This document shows, in pieces, positions 24,856-32,905 of a stretch of DNA of 64,000 bases. Source of the DNA: Gramella sp. AN32 (GTDB taxonomy: Bacteria; Bacteroidota; Bacteroidia; Flavobacteriales; Flavobacteriaceae); NCBI RefSeq assembly GCF_023718305.1, contig NZ_QEYO01000019.1, positions 1 to 64,000 of the forward strand, read 5' to 3'. Below the pieces are notes generated by a model. It was not told the DNA's origin. It saw only the letters and a list, made by a program, of their open reading frames with translations, and searched no databases. Position 1 is the stretch's first letter; each line of letters opens with the position of its first letter. The position numbers and the translations under genes were made by a program.

Positions 24856-25695
24856 ATGAAAAGTATTTTTGATGCAGTTTCCCATGATTGCAGTAAAATT
24901 GTAACCAACTCCTACAGCACGTCGTTTTCATTAGCGACGAAAATGCTGGCGCCTTCCATTAGGCAGGATATTTATAATATTTACGGCTTCGTACGTTTTG
25001 CTGATGAGATTGTGGATTCTTTTCATGATTACGATAAAGAAAGCCTTTTCAATGATTTTGAAATAGATCTTTACAAAGCGCTAAAGAAAAAGATAAGCTT
25101 AAATCCAATTCTTAACGCTTATCAGGAAACTGTTCATAAATATAGGATCGAGAAAGAACAATACCAGGCTTTTATGGATAGCATGCGCCTGGATATTCAT
25201 AAATCTGACTATTTAACGACGGAAGAGTTTAGAAAATATATTTATGGAAGCGCTGATGTTGTTGGCCTTATGTGTTTAAAAGTTTTTGTGAAAGGCGATC
25301 AAAAACGATATGAGGAATTGAAGGAATCGGCGATGAGCCTTGGTTCCGCTTTTCAAAAAGTAAATTTTTTACGTGATCTAAAAGCCGATTATGAAGATCT
25401 TAGCAGAAGTTATTTCCCAAATGTAAATCTGGCGAAACTTGATGAGATCAATAAGGCTAAAATAATAGATGAAATAGAAGAAGATTTTAAAAAAGGGCTT
25501 CATGGTATTGCAAACTTACCTGTAGAAGCTAAATTTGGTGTTTATACTGCGTATATTTACTATAAAAAATTACTACAAAAATTAAAAGCAGTTCCATCTA
25601 TTGAAATTAAGAATAAAAGGATTCGGGTTCCAAATTATCAAAAGGCAGGTTTACTTGCAAAGTCCTATGTTTCTTATAGATTGAACCTTATTTAA
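24856..25695 (+). CDS. crtB: Phytoene synthase
   Basis: Condenses two geranylgeranyl diphosphates to phytoene. Squalene/phytoene synthase fold of 279 residues, with the two Asp-rich substrate motifs: RFADEIVDSF near residue 47 and NFLRDLKADYEDL near 173. YCYGSADVVG-like YIYGSADVVGLM lies near 132. The start at 24856 gives MKSIFDAVSHDCSKIVTNSYSTSF, a typical N-terminus. Operon member, 12 bases before crtZ. Confidence 0.95.
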   Translation: MKSIFDAVSHDCSKIVTNSYSTSFSLATKMLAPSIRQDIYNIYGFVRFADEIVDSFHDYDKESLFNDFEIDLYKALKKKISLNPILNAYQETVHKYRIEKEQYQAFMDSMRLDIHKSDYLTTEEFRKYIYGSADVVGLMCLKVFVKGDQKRYEELKESAMSLGSAFQKVNFLRDLKADYEDLSRSYFPNVNLAKLDEINKAKIIDEIEEDFKKGLHGIANLPVEAKFGVYTAYIYYKKLLQKLKAVPSIEIKNKRIRVPNYQKAGLLAKSYVSYRLNLI

Positions 25696-25707
25696 AAACT
25701 CAGAAAA

Positions 25708-26157
25708 ATGAATATTGTCTTATGGATCGTGGTATTTCTGGGAACTTTCCTTTTTATGGAAGGAATGGCTTGGTTTACCCATAAATATATTATGCACGGA
25801 TTTTTATGGAAACTCCATAAAGATCATCACAAAAAAGACCATAGTAGCTGGTGGGAAAGAAACGATCTTTTTTTCGTTTTTTATGCCCTGGTAAGTATAG
25901 CATGTTTTCTTTTATGGCGTTATGAAGATGTTTGGATAGGTTTGCCCATTGGGTTAGGAATTCTCGCGTACGGAATTACCTATTTCACCGTTCACGACAT
26001 TTTTATCCATCAGCGTTTTAAGATTTTTAGGAACGCAGAGAATCGCTACGCCAAAGGTATTAGAAGAGCCCATAAAATGCACCACAAGCATTTAGGAAAA
26101 GAGCATGGAGAATGTTTCGGAATGCTGTGGGTACCTTATAAGTATTTCAGAAAATAG
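25708..26157 (+). CDS. crtZ: Beta-carotene hydroxylase
   Basis: Membrane di-iron hydroxylase that adds 3- and 3'-hydroxyl groups to beta-carotene, giving zeaxanthin. The 149-residue protein has all His clusters of the family: HKYIMHG near residue 25, HKDHHKKDH near 37, HDIFIH near 96 and HKMHHKHLG near 122. About four membrane segments are present. It is placed between crtB and crtY with short gaps. Confidence 0.94.
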   Translation: MNIVLWIVVFLGTFLFMEGMAWFTHKYIMHGFLWKLHKDHHKKDHSSWWERNDLFFVFYALVSIACFLLWRYEDVWIGLPIGLGILAYGITYFTVHDIFIHQRFKIFRNAENRYAKGIRRAHKMHHKHLGKEHGECFGMLWVPYKYFRK

Positions 26158-26171
26158 AAAAGAACAGGCTT

Positions 26172-27308
26172 ATGATTGTCCCGGATTATTACTACGTGAT
26201 TGTTGGTGGTGGTTTGGCAGGCCTGCAATTGGCTTTAAGACTTCAGGAAGACCTATTCTTTAAAGGGAAAAAGATCGCCATTATAGATCCTTCAGATAAA
26301 GCTGAAAATGATAAAACCTGGTGTTTCTGGGAGAAAGGATCGGGAGATTGGGATGCCCTTATTCACCAAAAATGGTCTAAGGCTAGATTTATTTCTGAAA
26401 ATGTTCAGAAAAAACTAGACTTACAGCCCTACAATTACAAAATGCTGCGTAGCCTGGATTTTTATAAGGATGCATCTGAAAAATTAGAGAAAACTTCGGA
26501 AATATATTTTATAACAGATGAAATCCTCAAAATAGACCCTGTTACCCGAACGGCAATTGGAAAAAATAACACGTATACTGCTACACATTTTTTCGATTCA
26601 AGACCACCCCAAAATTTAAAAATATCAAACAAAATAAATTTAATCTTTCAGCATTTTAAGGGCTGGAGCATTAAAACAGAAGATGCTTTTTTTGAGCCTT
26701 CGGAATTTACCATGATGGATTACAGAATTAGACATGAAGATTCCACATCATTTATCTACGTTTTACCCATAACTGCAACTAAGGCATTGGTAGAATTTAC
26801 CTTTTTTACACCATTCATTTCTGAAAAAGATATTTATGATGAATATCTGGAAAAATATATTTCTGAAATTTTAAAAATAAAGAAATACCAGGTTGAAGAA
26901 ACAGAATACGGGGTTATTCCCATGACCGACTATCCTTTTCAAAAAGATCATTCAAAGCACGTTACAAAAATTGGAACGGCGGGCGGTTGGGTTAAGGCAT
27001 CTTCAGGATATTCTTTTAAAAACACAGAGAAAAAAACCAAACAGATCATTGAAAACATCAAAAAAGGAGTAAATCTTACAACAGATCTTTATGATAAAAA
27101 ATTTCAATTTTACGACAAAATATTCTTAGACGTCCTCTCTAAACGCAATGATCTTGGGGCACAGCTATTTGAAAAATTCTATACAAAAAATTCAATCCAG
27201 GAGATTTTTAGATTTCTGGATGAAGAGACTGGTTTATCTGAAGATATTAAGATCATGTTTAGTTTATATCATCCCCAGTTTGTGAAATCGTTTTTTAATA
27301 AACTTTAA
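26172..27308 (+). CDS. crtY: Lycopene beta-cyclase
   Basis: Flavoprotein cyclase converting lycopene to beta-carotene. The N-terminal dinucleotide-binding motif YVIVGGGLAGLQLALRL lies at residues 8-24, then DKTWCFWE near 48, and GTAGGWVKASSGYSF near 270 is the conserved C-terminal motif. Length 378. It is the last gene of the operon. Its stop overlaps the convergent thioredoxin gene by 4 bases, with no visible terminator between them. Confidence 0.92.
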   Translation: MIVPDYYYVIVGGGLAGLQLALRLQEDLFFKGKKIAIIDPSDKAENDKTWCFWEKGSGDWDALIHQKWSKARFISENVQKKLDLQPYNYKMLRSLDFYKDASEKLEKTSEIYFITDEILKIDPVTRTAIGKNNTYTATHFFDSRPPQNLKISNKINLIFQHFKGWSIKTEDAFFEPSEFTMMDYRIRHEDSTSFIYVLPITATKALVEFTFFTPFISEKDIYDEYLEKYISEILKIKKYQVEETEYGVIPMTDYPFQKDHSKHVTKIGTAGGWVKASSGYSFKNTEKKTKQIIENIKKGVNLTTDLYDKKFQFYDKIFLDVLSKRNDLGAQLFEKFYTKNSIQEIFRFLDEETGLSEDIKIMFSLYHPQFVKSFFNKL

Positions 27309-27868
27309 TCCTCGGCAATAAGCTTATCCAGAGTCTTTCTAAAGCTTTCACTATTCCAATTCGCCGATCCTACTTTTTGCACAATTATATACCCATTTCT
27401 ATCTATCACAAACGTGGTAGGCAGTGTATTTCCCTGCATAGGATTTGGAGCTTGCGTTAGCATTTTATAATTGGGGAGATGATAATTATTTTTCTCAAAG
27501 AATTCTGCTACTGTTTGATGCCTTTCATTTGAAACAAAGAAAAAGTTTATTTTATCTTTATAATCTGTATGTAATTTTTCAAAGTCGGGCATTTCTGCAA
27601 TACATGGTGGGCACCAGGTTGCCCAAAAATTTACGATAATAATTTTATCCTGATAATCTTTAAATTCTATCCTATTCTTTTCTGAATCTTCTAAAACCCA
27701 GTTATAGTTTTCAATTTTATCGCGATCGTCTTCTGAAGTAATTCCTGGGGCGAAAGCTACGATACGGTTAAAAAAAATTTGTACCGGTTTGCGGGTTTGG
27801 GGTATCACCATGATCACCAGCAACCCAATGAGGAGGATATTGGTCCATTCTTTCTTTAAAAAGTCCAT
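27305..27868 (-). CDS. TlpA-like thioredoxin-fold protein
   Basis: A 187-residue membrane-anchored protein: one N-terminal helix (ILLIGLLVIMVIPQ, about 12-25) followed by a TlpA/ResA-type thioredoxin domain facing the periplasm. The redox motif is WATWCPPCIAEMP near residue 88, and the cis-Pro region is LPTTFVIDRNG near 150. It probably reduces disulfides in exported proteins or in cytochrome c maturation. Monocistronic. Confidence 0.9.
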   Translation of the reverse strand: MDFLKKEWTNILLIGLLVIMVIPQTRKPVQIFFNRIVAFAPGITSEDDRDKIENYNWVLEDSEKNRIEFKDYQDKIIIVNFWATWCPPCIAEMPDFEKLHTDYKDKINFFFVSNERHQTVAEFFEKNNYHLPNYKMLTQAPNPMQGNTLPTTFVIDRNGYIIVQKVGSANWNSESFRKTLDKLIAED

Positions 27869-27906
27869 TTTGCTTAATTTTCAATCCAAAGAAAGTAAAT
27901 GTATGA

Positions 27907-28674
27907 TTATCTTTTTGAAGTTAGGGCGGTAAGTTTCTTGTTCATTTGGTAAACCTCTTTTTTAAGCATTTCCAAATTTTCTTCCAGGCTAGTGATTTTT
28001 CCCTTCGAGGCCATTTCATGAAAAGGTACCAAACCGCTGCTAAGTTTACCACGAATAATCCAAATTTTACCAATGGCAGCCTTTTTTACCAGCATGGGTT
28101 TATGATGTTCGTGATTATCATTGTCAGATTCCAACACTAGGTATTGCCCATCACTATGCTTCCGAATCCTCTTGACCATTATTTTTCCTTCCACAATAGC
28201 AACAACGGCAGAGCCATCAAGAATATTCTCCAGGTTTTTATGAAGCTGGCAAATTAATATATCCTTTTCCAATACGGTTGGGGCCATACTATCCCCGTCT
28301 ACTTCAAAAAGGCTTTGATCTTTAGAAGGATCGAAGCCCGGGATACGGTACCAATCTTCGATATTGGAAAAATATTCATCAGAAATATTTTTAACAAAAC
28401 CTGCATGGGCATGTACATTCACCAATGGAATGAATCCATTCTTCCGGTTCATAGTGATCAAATTTTTATGGCCCTTAAGGATATAATCGGTGGTAACCTG
28501 ATAAAGATTGCTCAATTTAATAATATGCTCCACGCTAATACCATTTTGGGCATTTTCTATGAGGGAATATGCGGCCTGGGAGATAAACAATGTTTCGGCA
28601 ATTCGACTTTGTGACAAATTTTTTTTACGCCTTAATTCTTTAATTCGTTTACCAATTTCTTCCTGGCTGTACAT
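27907..28674 (-). CDS. XRE-type regulator with S24 (LexA/CI-like) C-terminal domain
   Basis: A 255-residue protein. The N-terminal helix-turn-helix (IGKRIKELRRKKNLSQSRIA, about residues 5-24) is followed by an S24-like domain with VDGDSMAP (Ser near 128) and KIMVKRI (Lys near 165), the catalytic pair of LexA/CI-type self-cleaving repressors. A predicted coiled coil ends the protein (about 225-255). No phage genes surround it, so it is a free-standing regulator, perhaps stress-responsive. ATG codons at 28683 and 28674 are both possible; I use the second. Confidence 0.85.
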   Translation of the reverse strand: MYSQEEIGKRIKELRRKKNLSQSRIAETLFISQAAYSLIENAQNGISVEHIIKLSNLYQVTTDYILKGHKNLITMNRKNGFIPLVNVHAHAGFVKNISDEYFSNIEDWYRIPGFDPSKDQSLFEVDGDSMAPTVLEKDILICQLHKNLENILDGSAVVAIVEGKIMVKRIRKHSDGQYLVLESDNDNHEHHKPMLVKKAAIGKIWIIRGKLSSGLVPFHEMASKGKITSLEENLEMLKKEVYQMNKKLTALTSKR

Positions 28675-28912
28675 GATTTTCATTTATTCGGTGCAAATTA
28701 AACGCTTAGTTTATTAATACTTCATAGTTATAATTAGAAATGATATTAAGCTATTAATATAGGGTGTAGCGAGTTAAGCTGGTGTTAAAGCCTATTTATT
28801 AAACCCTCAGTCATTTTTTCCAATACCAATACCATGTTCTTGAAGGTGTACAATGTAGTTTTGAAGCTATGCTTCCCTGAACCCTTGTGTGGCCCGATAA
28901 ATTTTTTTGAGC

Positions 28913-29120
28913 ATAAAAAAAATTCTTGAAATCGACTATACCCGGGGCAAGCCGCAGGGGTATTACTCCGGTTCCATTTTGGCCTCTGGGCCAAAAAGCG
29001 GAATTTTTGTATTTTACCTCACCCCGAACTGCCGAAAAAAGGGCAGTTCTGACATCTCCCAAGGAGAGGTGAAGCGGAAGCCCCGATGCAAAAAGCATAC
29101 GGGGAATTTATCAGATTAAA
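28913..29120 (+). repeat. Hairpin-rich dispersed repeat, copy 1
   Basis: Clearly related over its whole length to 47135-47371. Successive hairpins are TTTTGGCC-TCT-GGGCCAAAA, GAACTGCC-GAAAAAAG-GGCAGTTC, CATCTCC-CAAG-GAGAGGTG and CCCCGATGC-AAAAA-GCATACGGGG. It lacks the two palindromic insertions seen in the other copy. No reading frame is conserved between the copies. Confidence 0.8.
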
Positions 29121-29350
29121 TCTACAAATGCGATGCAAAATCGTTCCTATTAATTTTGCTCCACCAACCCATTTGTGCATTTCATCTTTGTTTACACCTC
29201 TAATTTCAACTATCTATATATTAGTAGTTTAATGGCAGGTAGAAAAAAGTAACTTTTGTTAAAGTACGCCTACAAATTGGAATTCCTCCTATTAACTTCA
29301 ATAGATTCACAAGTATTTTATTTGAATGTCCGTAAAGTTTCCTAATCTAA

Positions 29351-29377
29351 CGTCACCTTAACTTGTTTCAGGGTTCC
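29351..29377. repeat. Short dispersed element (CGTCA..ACTTGTTTCAGG type)
   Basis: CGTCACCTTAACTTGTTTCAGG resembles the segment at 37410-37435 (CGTCAAACTGAACTTGTTTC...). It looks like a degenerate REP-type sequence. Confidence 0.45.
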
Positions 29378-29392
29378 ATCAGGTAATCAGGA

Positions 29393-29430
29393 TGTGATGC
29401 TGAAATCCCGATGCTTCGGGGTCAGCATGA
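29393..29430. repeat. REP-like hairpin element
   Basis: GTGATGCTGAAATCCCGA-TGCT-TCGGGGTCAGCATGAC forms a long imperfect hairpin with an inner CCCGA/TCGGG stem. It resembles REP-type repeats common in flavobacterial intergenic DNA. Confidence 0.5.
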
Positions 29431-29617
29431 CAAAAGCTAATTTTAGGACTGTTTAAGGATATACCATATTTTTATTATTCTTGGTTATAAAGGCGCATGA
29501 GAGTCCGTTAATTACGTGTTAATCGTTCCTTCGTATGCAGCCTTGAGCGATAGATGCTTTTAAATTAGCATTAGATTTAAGAAAGGGTTATTTAAAATAG
29601 GGATTAAATAACCAATG

Positions 29618-29645
29618 AAGCCCGGCGAAAGTCGGGTTTTATTAT
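29618..29645 (+). terminator. Isolated terminator-like hairpin
   Basis: AAGCCCGGC-GAAA-GTCGGGTTTT followed by ATTATA. There is no plus-strand gene upstream within 1 kb, so it may end an unrecognised short transcript. Confidence 0.55.
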
Positions 29646-29700
29646 AATATATAGCATTATAAGTATTTCTAATATTTATTGGGTATTAACACCGAATAGT

Positions 29701-29722
29701 GGTTAAAATTTGGTTAAACAAT
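29701..29722 (+). promoter_or_regulatory. Two 11-bp direct repeats, possible CarH-type operator
   Basis: GGTTAAAATTT and GGTTAAACAAT follow each other directly. GGTTAAACAA (29712-29721) is the exact inverse complement of TTGTTTAACC at the carH promoter (22392-22401). Thermus CarH is known to bind direct repeats of about 11 bp. Function is inferred. Confidence 0.35.
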
Positions 29723-29786
29723 AATTGGTCTATGTATAACTTTTTTTTGATTAGTTAGGTTTAGTTTTCAACCAAAAACAATACTA

Positions 29787-30209
29787 ATGAAACTGTACAT
29801 GAGACTACTACAGCTTCACGTTTCTAATCAAAACCTTTTGAAAATTTATTATGCCCTACTAAATAATAGATTTAAAAACGTTGAGTATGACTTAAAAAAA
29901 ACTGACTTAGATTCACGCATATCCATAAGAGAAGAAATAAAAATCCAGCTAATCGCCCTCATAAATAATTTAGAAAAAGGTACCTACTACAAAAACGGCC
30001 ATGATATCTTAAATTTCCTTTTTCAAGGGGAATTTGTTTTATTCAACATGTTAAGAAAAGATCGCGAAGATTTATTTAAGAAAATGGAACTGGACAATGT
30101 AAATAAATATTATAAAACGATTTATATACGGGGTGTCTCCAGTCGGGTAATCGACGTATTGCTTTTACAAAAGAATAAGGTTGAAAAATATTTATTGGCC
30201 AATATATAA
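29787..30209 (+). CDS. Hypothetical protein, 140 residues
   Basis: I do not recognise this protein. It is mostly alpha-helical by composition, rich in Lys, Leu, Asn and Tyr, with no signal peptide, membrane helix or Cys. A Met at residue 5 is an alternative start. Segments such as YKTIYIRGVSSRVIDVLLLQKNK look ordered. It is isolated, with repeats in its promoter region that match the carH promoter, and is followed by two hairpins. The AT-rich codon use resembles neighbouring genes. Confidence 0.65.
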   Translation: MKLYMRLLQLHVSNQNLLKIYYALLNNRFKNVEYDLKKTDLDSRISIREEIKIQLIALINNLEKGTYYKNGHDILNFLFQGEFVLFNMLRKDREDLFKKMELDNVNKYYKTIYIRGVSSRVIDVLLLQKNKVEKYLLANI

Positions 30210-30232
30210 AATATATACATTAACTTATTTTT

Positions 30233-30263
30233 GTTGTTAACCTTAAAGTGGGGATTAGGGTTA
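30233..30263. terminator. Inverted repeat after the hypothetical gene
   Basis: TTGTTAACC and GGTTAACAA form a 9-bp stem with a 12-base loop, followed by A residues. It could end the upstream transcript weakly, or be a protein site. Confidence 0.4.
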
Positions 30264-30268
30264 ACAAA

Positions 30269-30304
30269 AAAACCCTGGATTAATTTCCAGGGTTTAATTT
30301 TTAA
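30269..30304. terminator. Bidirectional terminator before aconitase
   Basis: AAACCCTGGA pairs with TCCAGGGTTT across TTAATT, with A and T runs on either side. It serves the aconitase gene (minus strand) and the hypothetical gene (plus strand). Confidence 0.85.
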
Positions 30305-30321
30305 AATAAGTCTTTAAAGAA

Positions 30322-32589
30322 TTATGCTGCGTTCTGTTCTTTTATAAGATTTAAAGCGGAACCTTTTCTATACCATTCAATCTGCGGAAGGTTATAAGTA
30401 TGATTCGCTTTAATAGTATCCTTTGAACCATCTGCATGAACGATTTCAATGGTTAAAGGCTTATCTGGTGCAAAATCCTTAAGATCGATAAAGTTGAAAG
30501 TATCGTCTTCCTGGATGAGATCATAATCATCTTCATTCGCAAAAGTGATACCTAACATTCCCTGTTTTTTCAGGTTCGTTTCATGAATCCTGGCGAAAGA
30601 TTTTACCAGAACAACCTTAACCCCAAGAAATCTTGGTTCCATCGCGGCATGTTCTCGGGAAGACCCTTCACCATAGTTATGGTCGCCTACAACTACTGTA
30701 GGTATATTCTCGGCTTTATAAGCCCTTTGAACTTTGGGAACACCATCATATTCCCCGGTCAATTGATTTTTTACAAAATTCGTTTTTTTATTGAAAGCAT
30801 TGATAGCCCCAATAAGACAGTTATTCGAAATATTATCTAAATGTCCTCTATATCGCAACCATGGTCCTGCCATAGAAATATGATCTGTAGTACATTTACC
30901 CCAGGCCTTTATTAAGAGTTTTGCACCCATTATGTTTTCACCATCCCAGGGTTTAAATGGAGTAAGTAATTCCAAACGTTCGCTATCTTCTGCAACTTTA
31001 ACCTCAACACTGCTGCCATCTTCCGTTGGAGCAAGATAACCTGCATCTTCCACGTCAAAACCTTTTGGTGGCAATTCAATTCCTTTTGGTTCCTCCAGCA
31101 TCACTTCTTCCCCATCTTCATTGATGAGTTTATCGCGGGTTGGATCAAAATCCAGCCTTCCAGAAATCGCGATCGCAGCCACCATTTCCGGAGAACCTAC
31201 AAACGCGTGGGTATTGGGATTACCATCAGCTCGCTTACTAAAGTTCCTATTAAAGGAATGCACAATGGTATTTTTCTCTTCACCTTTTCTGTCACTTCGA
31301 TCCCATTGGCCAATACAGGGCCCACAGGCATTGGTGAAAATAGTCGCATCCAAATCTTCAAAAATCTGAAGTAAACCGTCCCTTTGCGCGGTAAAGCGAA
31401 TAGTTTCAGACCCGGGATTGATCCCAAAATCTGATTTTGCTTTAATTTTTTTATCCACAGCCTGCTTGGCTATAGACGCAGCCCTGGTTAAATCTTCATA
31501 AGAGGAATTGGTACAACTCCCAATTAAACCCCAGTCTACATTGATGGGCCAGTCATTTTCTTTGGCCTTTACTCCCATTTCAGAAATTGGTGTAGCAAGA
31601 TCTGGCGTAAAAGGACCGTTTAAGTGAGGCTTTAATTCAGATAAATTGATCTCGATCACTTCATCAAAATATTGTTCCGGGTTTGCATATACTTCATCAT
31701 CTCCGGTTAAATGTTCCCTTACTGCATTGGCAGCTTCAGCAACATCAGCACGATTTGTGGCCTTGAGGTAACGTTCCATAGAATCGTCATACCCAAAAGT
31801 GGAGGTTGTCGCCCCCACTTCAGCACCCATATTACAAATCGTCCCTTTCCCGGTACAGGACATAGAAGTCGCACCTTCACCAAAATATTCAATAATAGCA
31901 CCGGTTCCACCTTTAACGGTAAGAATTCCGGCCACTTTTAAGATCACATCTTTAGAGGAAGTCCACCCGGAAAGTTTTCCGGTTAATTTAACTCCAATCA
32001 ATTTAGGAAATTTTAGTTCCCAGGCCATTCCGGCCATTACATCCACAGCATCTGCCCCACCAACTCCAATAGCGACCATTCCCAGACCACCGGCATTTAC
32101 CGTATGGGAATCGGTTCCTATCATCATTCCTCCGGGAAAAGCATAATTTTCCAGCACTACCTGGTGAATAATTCCCGCGCCGGGCTTCCAAAAACCTATT
32201 CCGTATTTATTAGATACTGATTCCAGAAAATCGAAAACCTCGCTACTCGATTTATTGGCCGACTGTAAATCGATCGCAGCGCCCATTTTTGCCTGAATAA
32301 GGTGATCACAATGAACCGTAGTAGGCACAGCAACTTTTTTCTTCCCAGCCTGCATAAATTGTAGTAAAGCCATTTGTGCCGTTGCATCCTGGCAGGCAAT
32401 CCTGTCTGGAGCAAACTCTACATAGTCTTTTCCACGTCGATAAGCAGAAGTTGCTTCGCCATCCCAAAGATGAGAATAAAGAATTTTTTCTGAAAGGGTT
32501 AGAGGTTTTCCAACAACTTCACGGGCTTTATTTACCCGATTTGCCATTTGGTCATAAACCTTCTTGATCATATCTATATCGTACGCCAT
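30322..32589 (-). CDS. Aconitate hydratase (mitochondrial type)
   Basis: TCA-cycle enzyme isomerising citrate to isocitrate with a [4Fe-4S] cluster. The 755-residue protein starts MAYDIDMIKKVYDQM. Cluster ligands are visible in IGSCTNSSYED near residue 355 and TNACGPCIGQW near 420; IGTDSHTVNAGG lies near 162, and the C-terminal swivelling domain has GDHNYGEGSSREHAAMEPR near 640 with the active-site Ser and Arg. Length and motifs fit the mitochondrial-type aconitase of Bacteroidetes, not AcnB. Monocistronic, with a -7 box at 32622-32629. Confidence 0.96.
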   Translation of the reverse strand: MAYDIDMIKKVYDQMANRVNKAREVVGKPLTLSEKILYSHLWDGEATSAYRRGKDYVEFAPDRIACQDATAQMALLQFMQAGKKKVAVPTTVHCDHLIQAKMGAAIDLQSANKSSSEVFDFLESVSNKYGIGFWKPGAGIIHQVVLENYAFPGGMMIGTDSHTVNAGGLGMVAIGVGGADAVDVMAGMAWELKFPKLIGVKLTGKLSGWTSSKDVILKVAGILTVKGGTGAIIEYFGEGATSMSCTGKGTICNMGAEVGATTSTFGYDDSMERYLKATNRADVAEAANAVREHLTGDDEVYANPEQYFDEVIEINLSELKPHLNGPFTPDLATPISEMGVKAKENDWPINVDWGLIGSCTNSSYEDLTRAASIAKQAVDKKIKAKSDFGINPGSETIRFTAQRDGLLQIFEDLDATIFTNACGPCIGQWDRSDRKGEEKNTIVHSFNRNFSKRADGNPNTHAFVGSPEMVAAIAISGRLDFDPTRDKLINEDGEEVMLEEPKGIELPPKGFDVEDAGYLAPTEDGSSVEVKVAEDSERLELLTPFKPWDGENIMGAKLLIKAWGKCTTDHISMAGPWLRYRGHLDNISNNCLIGAINAFNKKTNFVKNQLTGEYDGVPKVQRAYKAENIPTVVVGDHNYGEGSSREHAAMEPRFLGVKVVLVKSFARIHETNLKKQGMLGITFANEDDYDLIQEDDTFNFIDLKDFAPDKPLTIEIVHADGSKDTIKANHTYNLPQIEWYRKGSALNLIKEQNAA

Positions 32590-32621
32590 ATAAGTTGAAA
32601 TTTTGTTTCTAAAAAGTCTTG

Positions 32622-32629
32622 CAAAAATA
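32622..32629 (-). promoter_or_regulatory. Aconitase promoter -7 box
   Basis: TATTTTTG on the minus strand, 33 bases before the aconitase ATG. No TTG at the ideal upstream distance. Confidence 0.5.
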
Positions 32630-32779
32630 AGAATTTTAGGCCGATTTTAAAAATTATAGGTAATACTCAAAAATTAATAGAAATAATTTCTAAAAAGTAA
32701 ATTAATTATAGCAATAATTATCTTTTTTTCAATATTTACTATCAGGAATAAGAATTTGATAATTTTAGGAAATAAAATT

Positions 32780-32905
32780 ATGAATTCCGGAACTGGTTTT
32801 TTTGAAGATGAAGAAGATTATTTCTTCGAAAGAGGTATACAACAGGTGAAAAGAACGGAATTAAAGCGACAGCAAACCGATATTTTACCAAAAATCAATT
32901 ATTAA
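32780..32905 (+). CDS. Possible small protein, 41 residues
   Basis: ATG at 32780 opens a 41-codon frame reading MNSGTGFFEDEEDYFFERG, then IQQVKRTELKRQQTD, ending TAA at 32903-32905. It has an acidic-aromatic first half and a basic second half, and fills most of the gap between aconitase and moxR. The stop overlaps the convergent moxR stop. There is no recognisable domain; it may be a real small protein or chance. Confidence 0.4.
   Translation: MNSGTGFFEDEEDYFFERGIQQVKRTELKRQQTDILPKINY

Larger units (their letters stand above)
28684..29786. other. 1.1-kb gene-poor intergenic region
   Basis: I see no convincing gene. It holds a hairpin-rich dispersed repeat (28913-29120), two short dispersed elements (29351-29377 and 29393-29430), an isolated terminator-like hairpin (29618-29645) and the repeat-containing promoter region of the next gene (29701-29722). 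Frames on both strands inside 28785-29119 are read through the repeat and are not protein-like. Confidence 0.7.

Noticed and set aside
27907..28674. Prophage suggested by the CI/LexA-like regulator
   Set aside because: No integrase, terminase, capsid or tail genes and no attachment repeats nearby; the gene stands alone.
28785..29119. Reading frames on both strands inside the repeat at 28.9 kb (up to 95 codons)
   Set aside because: They run through a palindromic dispersed repeat, are not conserved in the second copy at 47.2 kb and have no protein-like composition.
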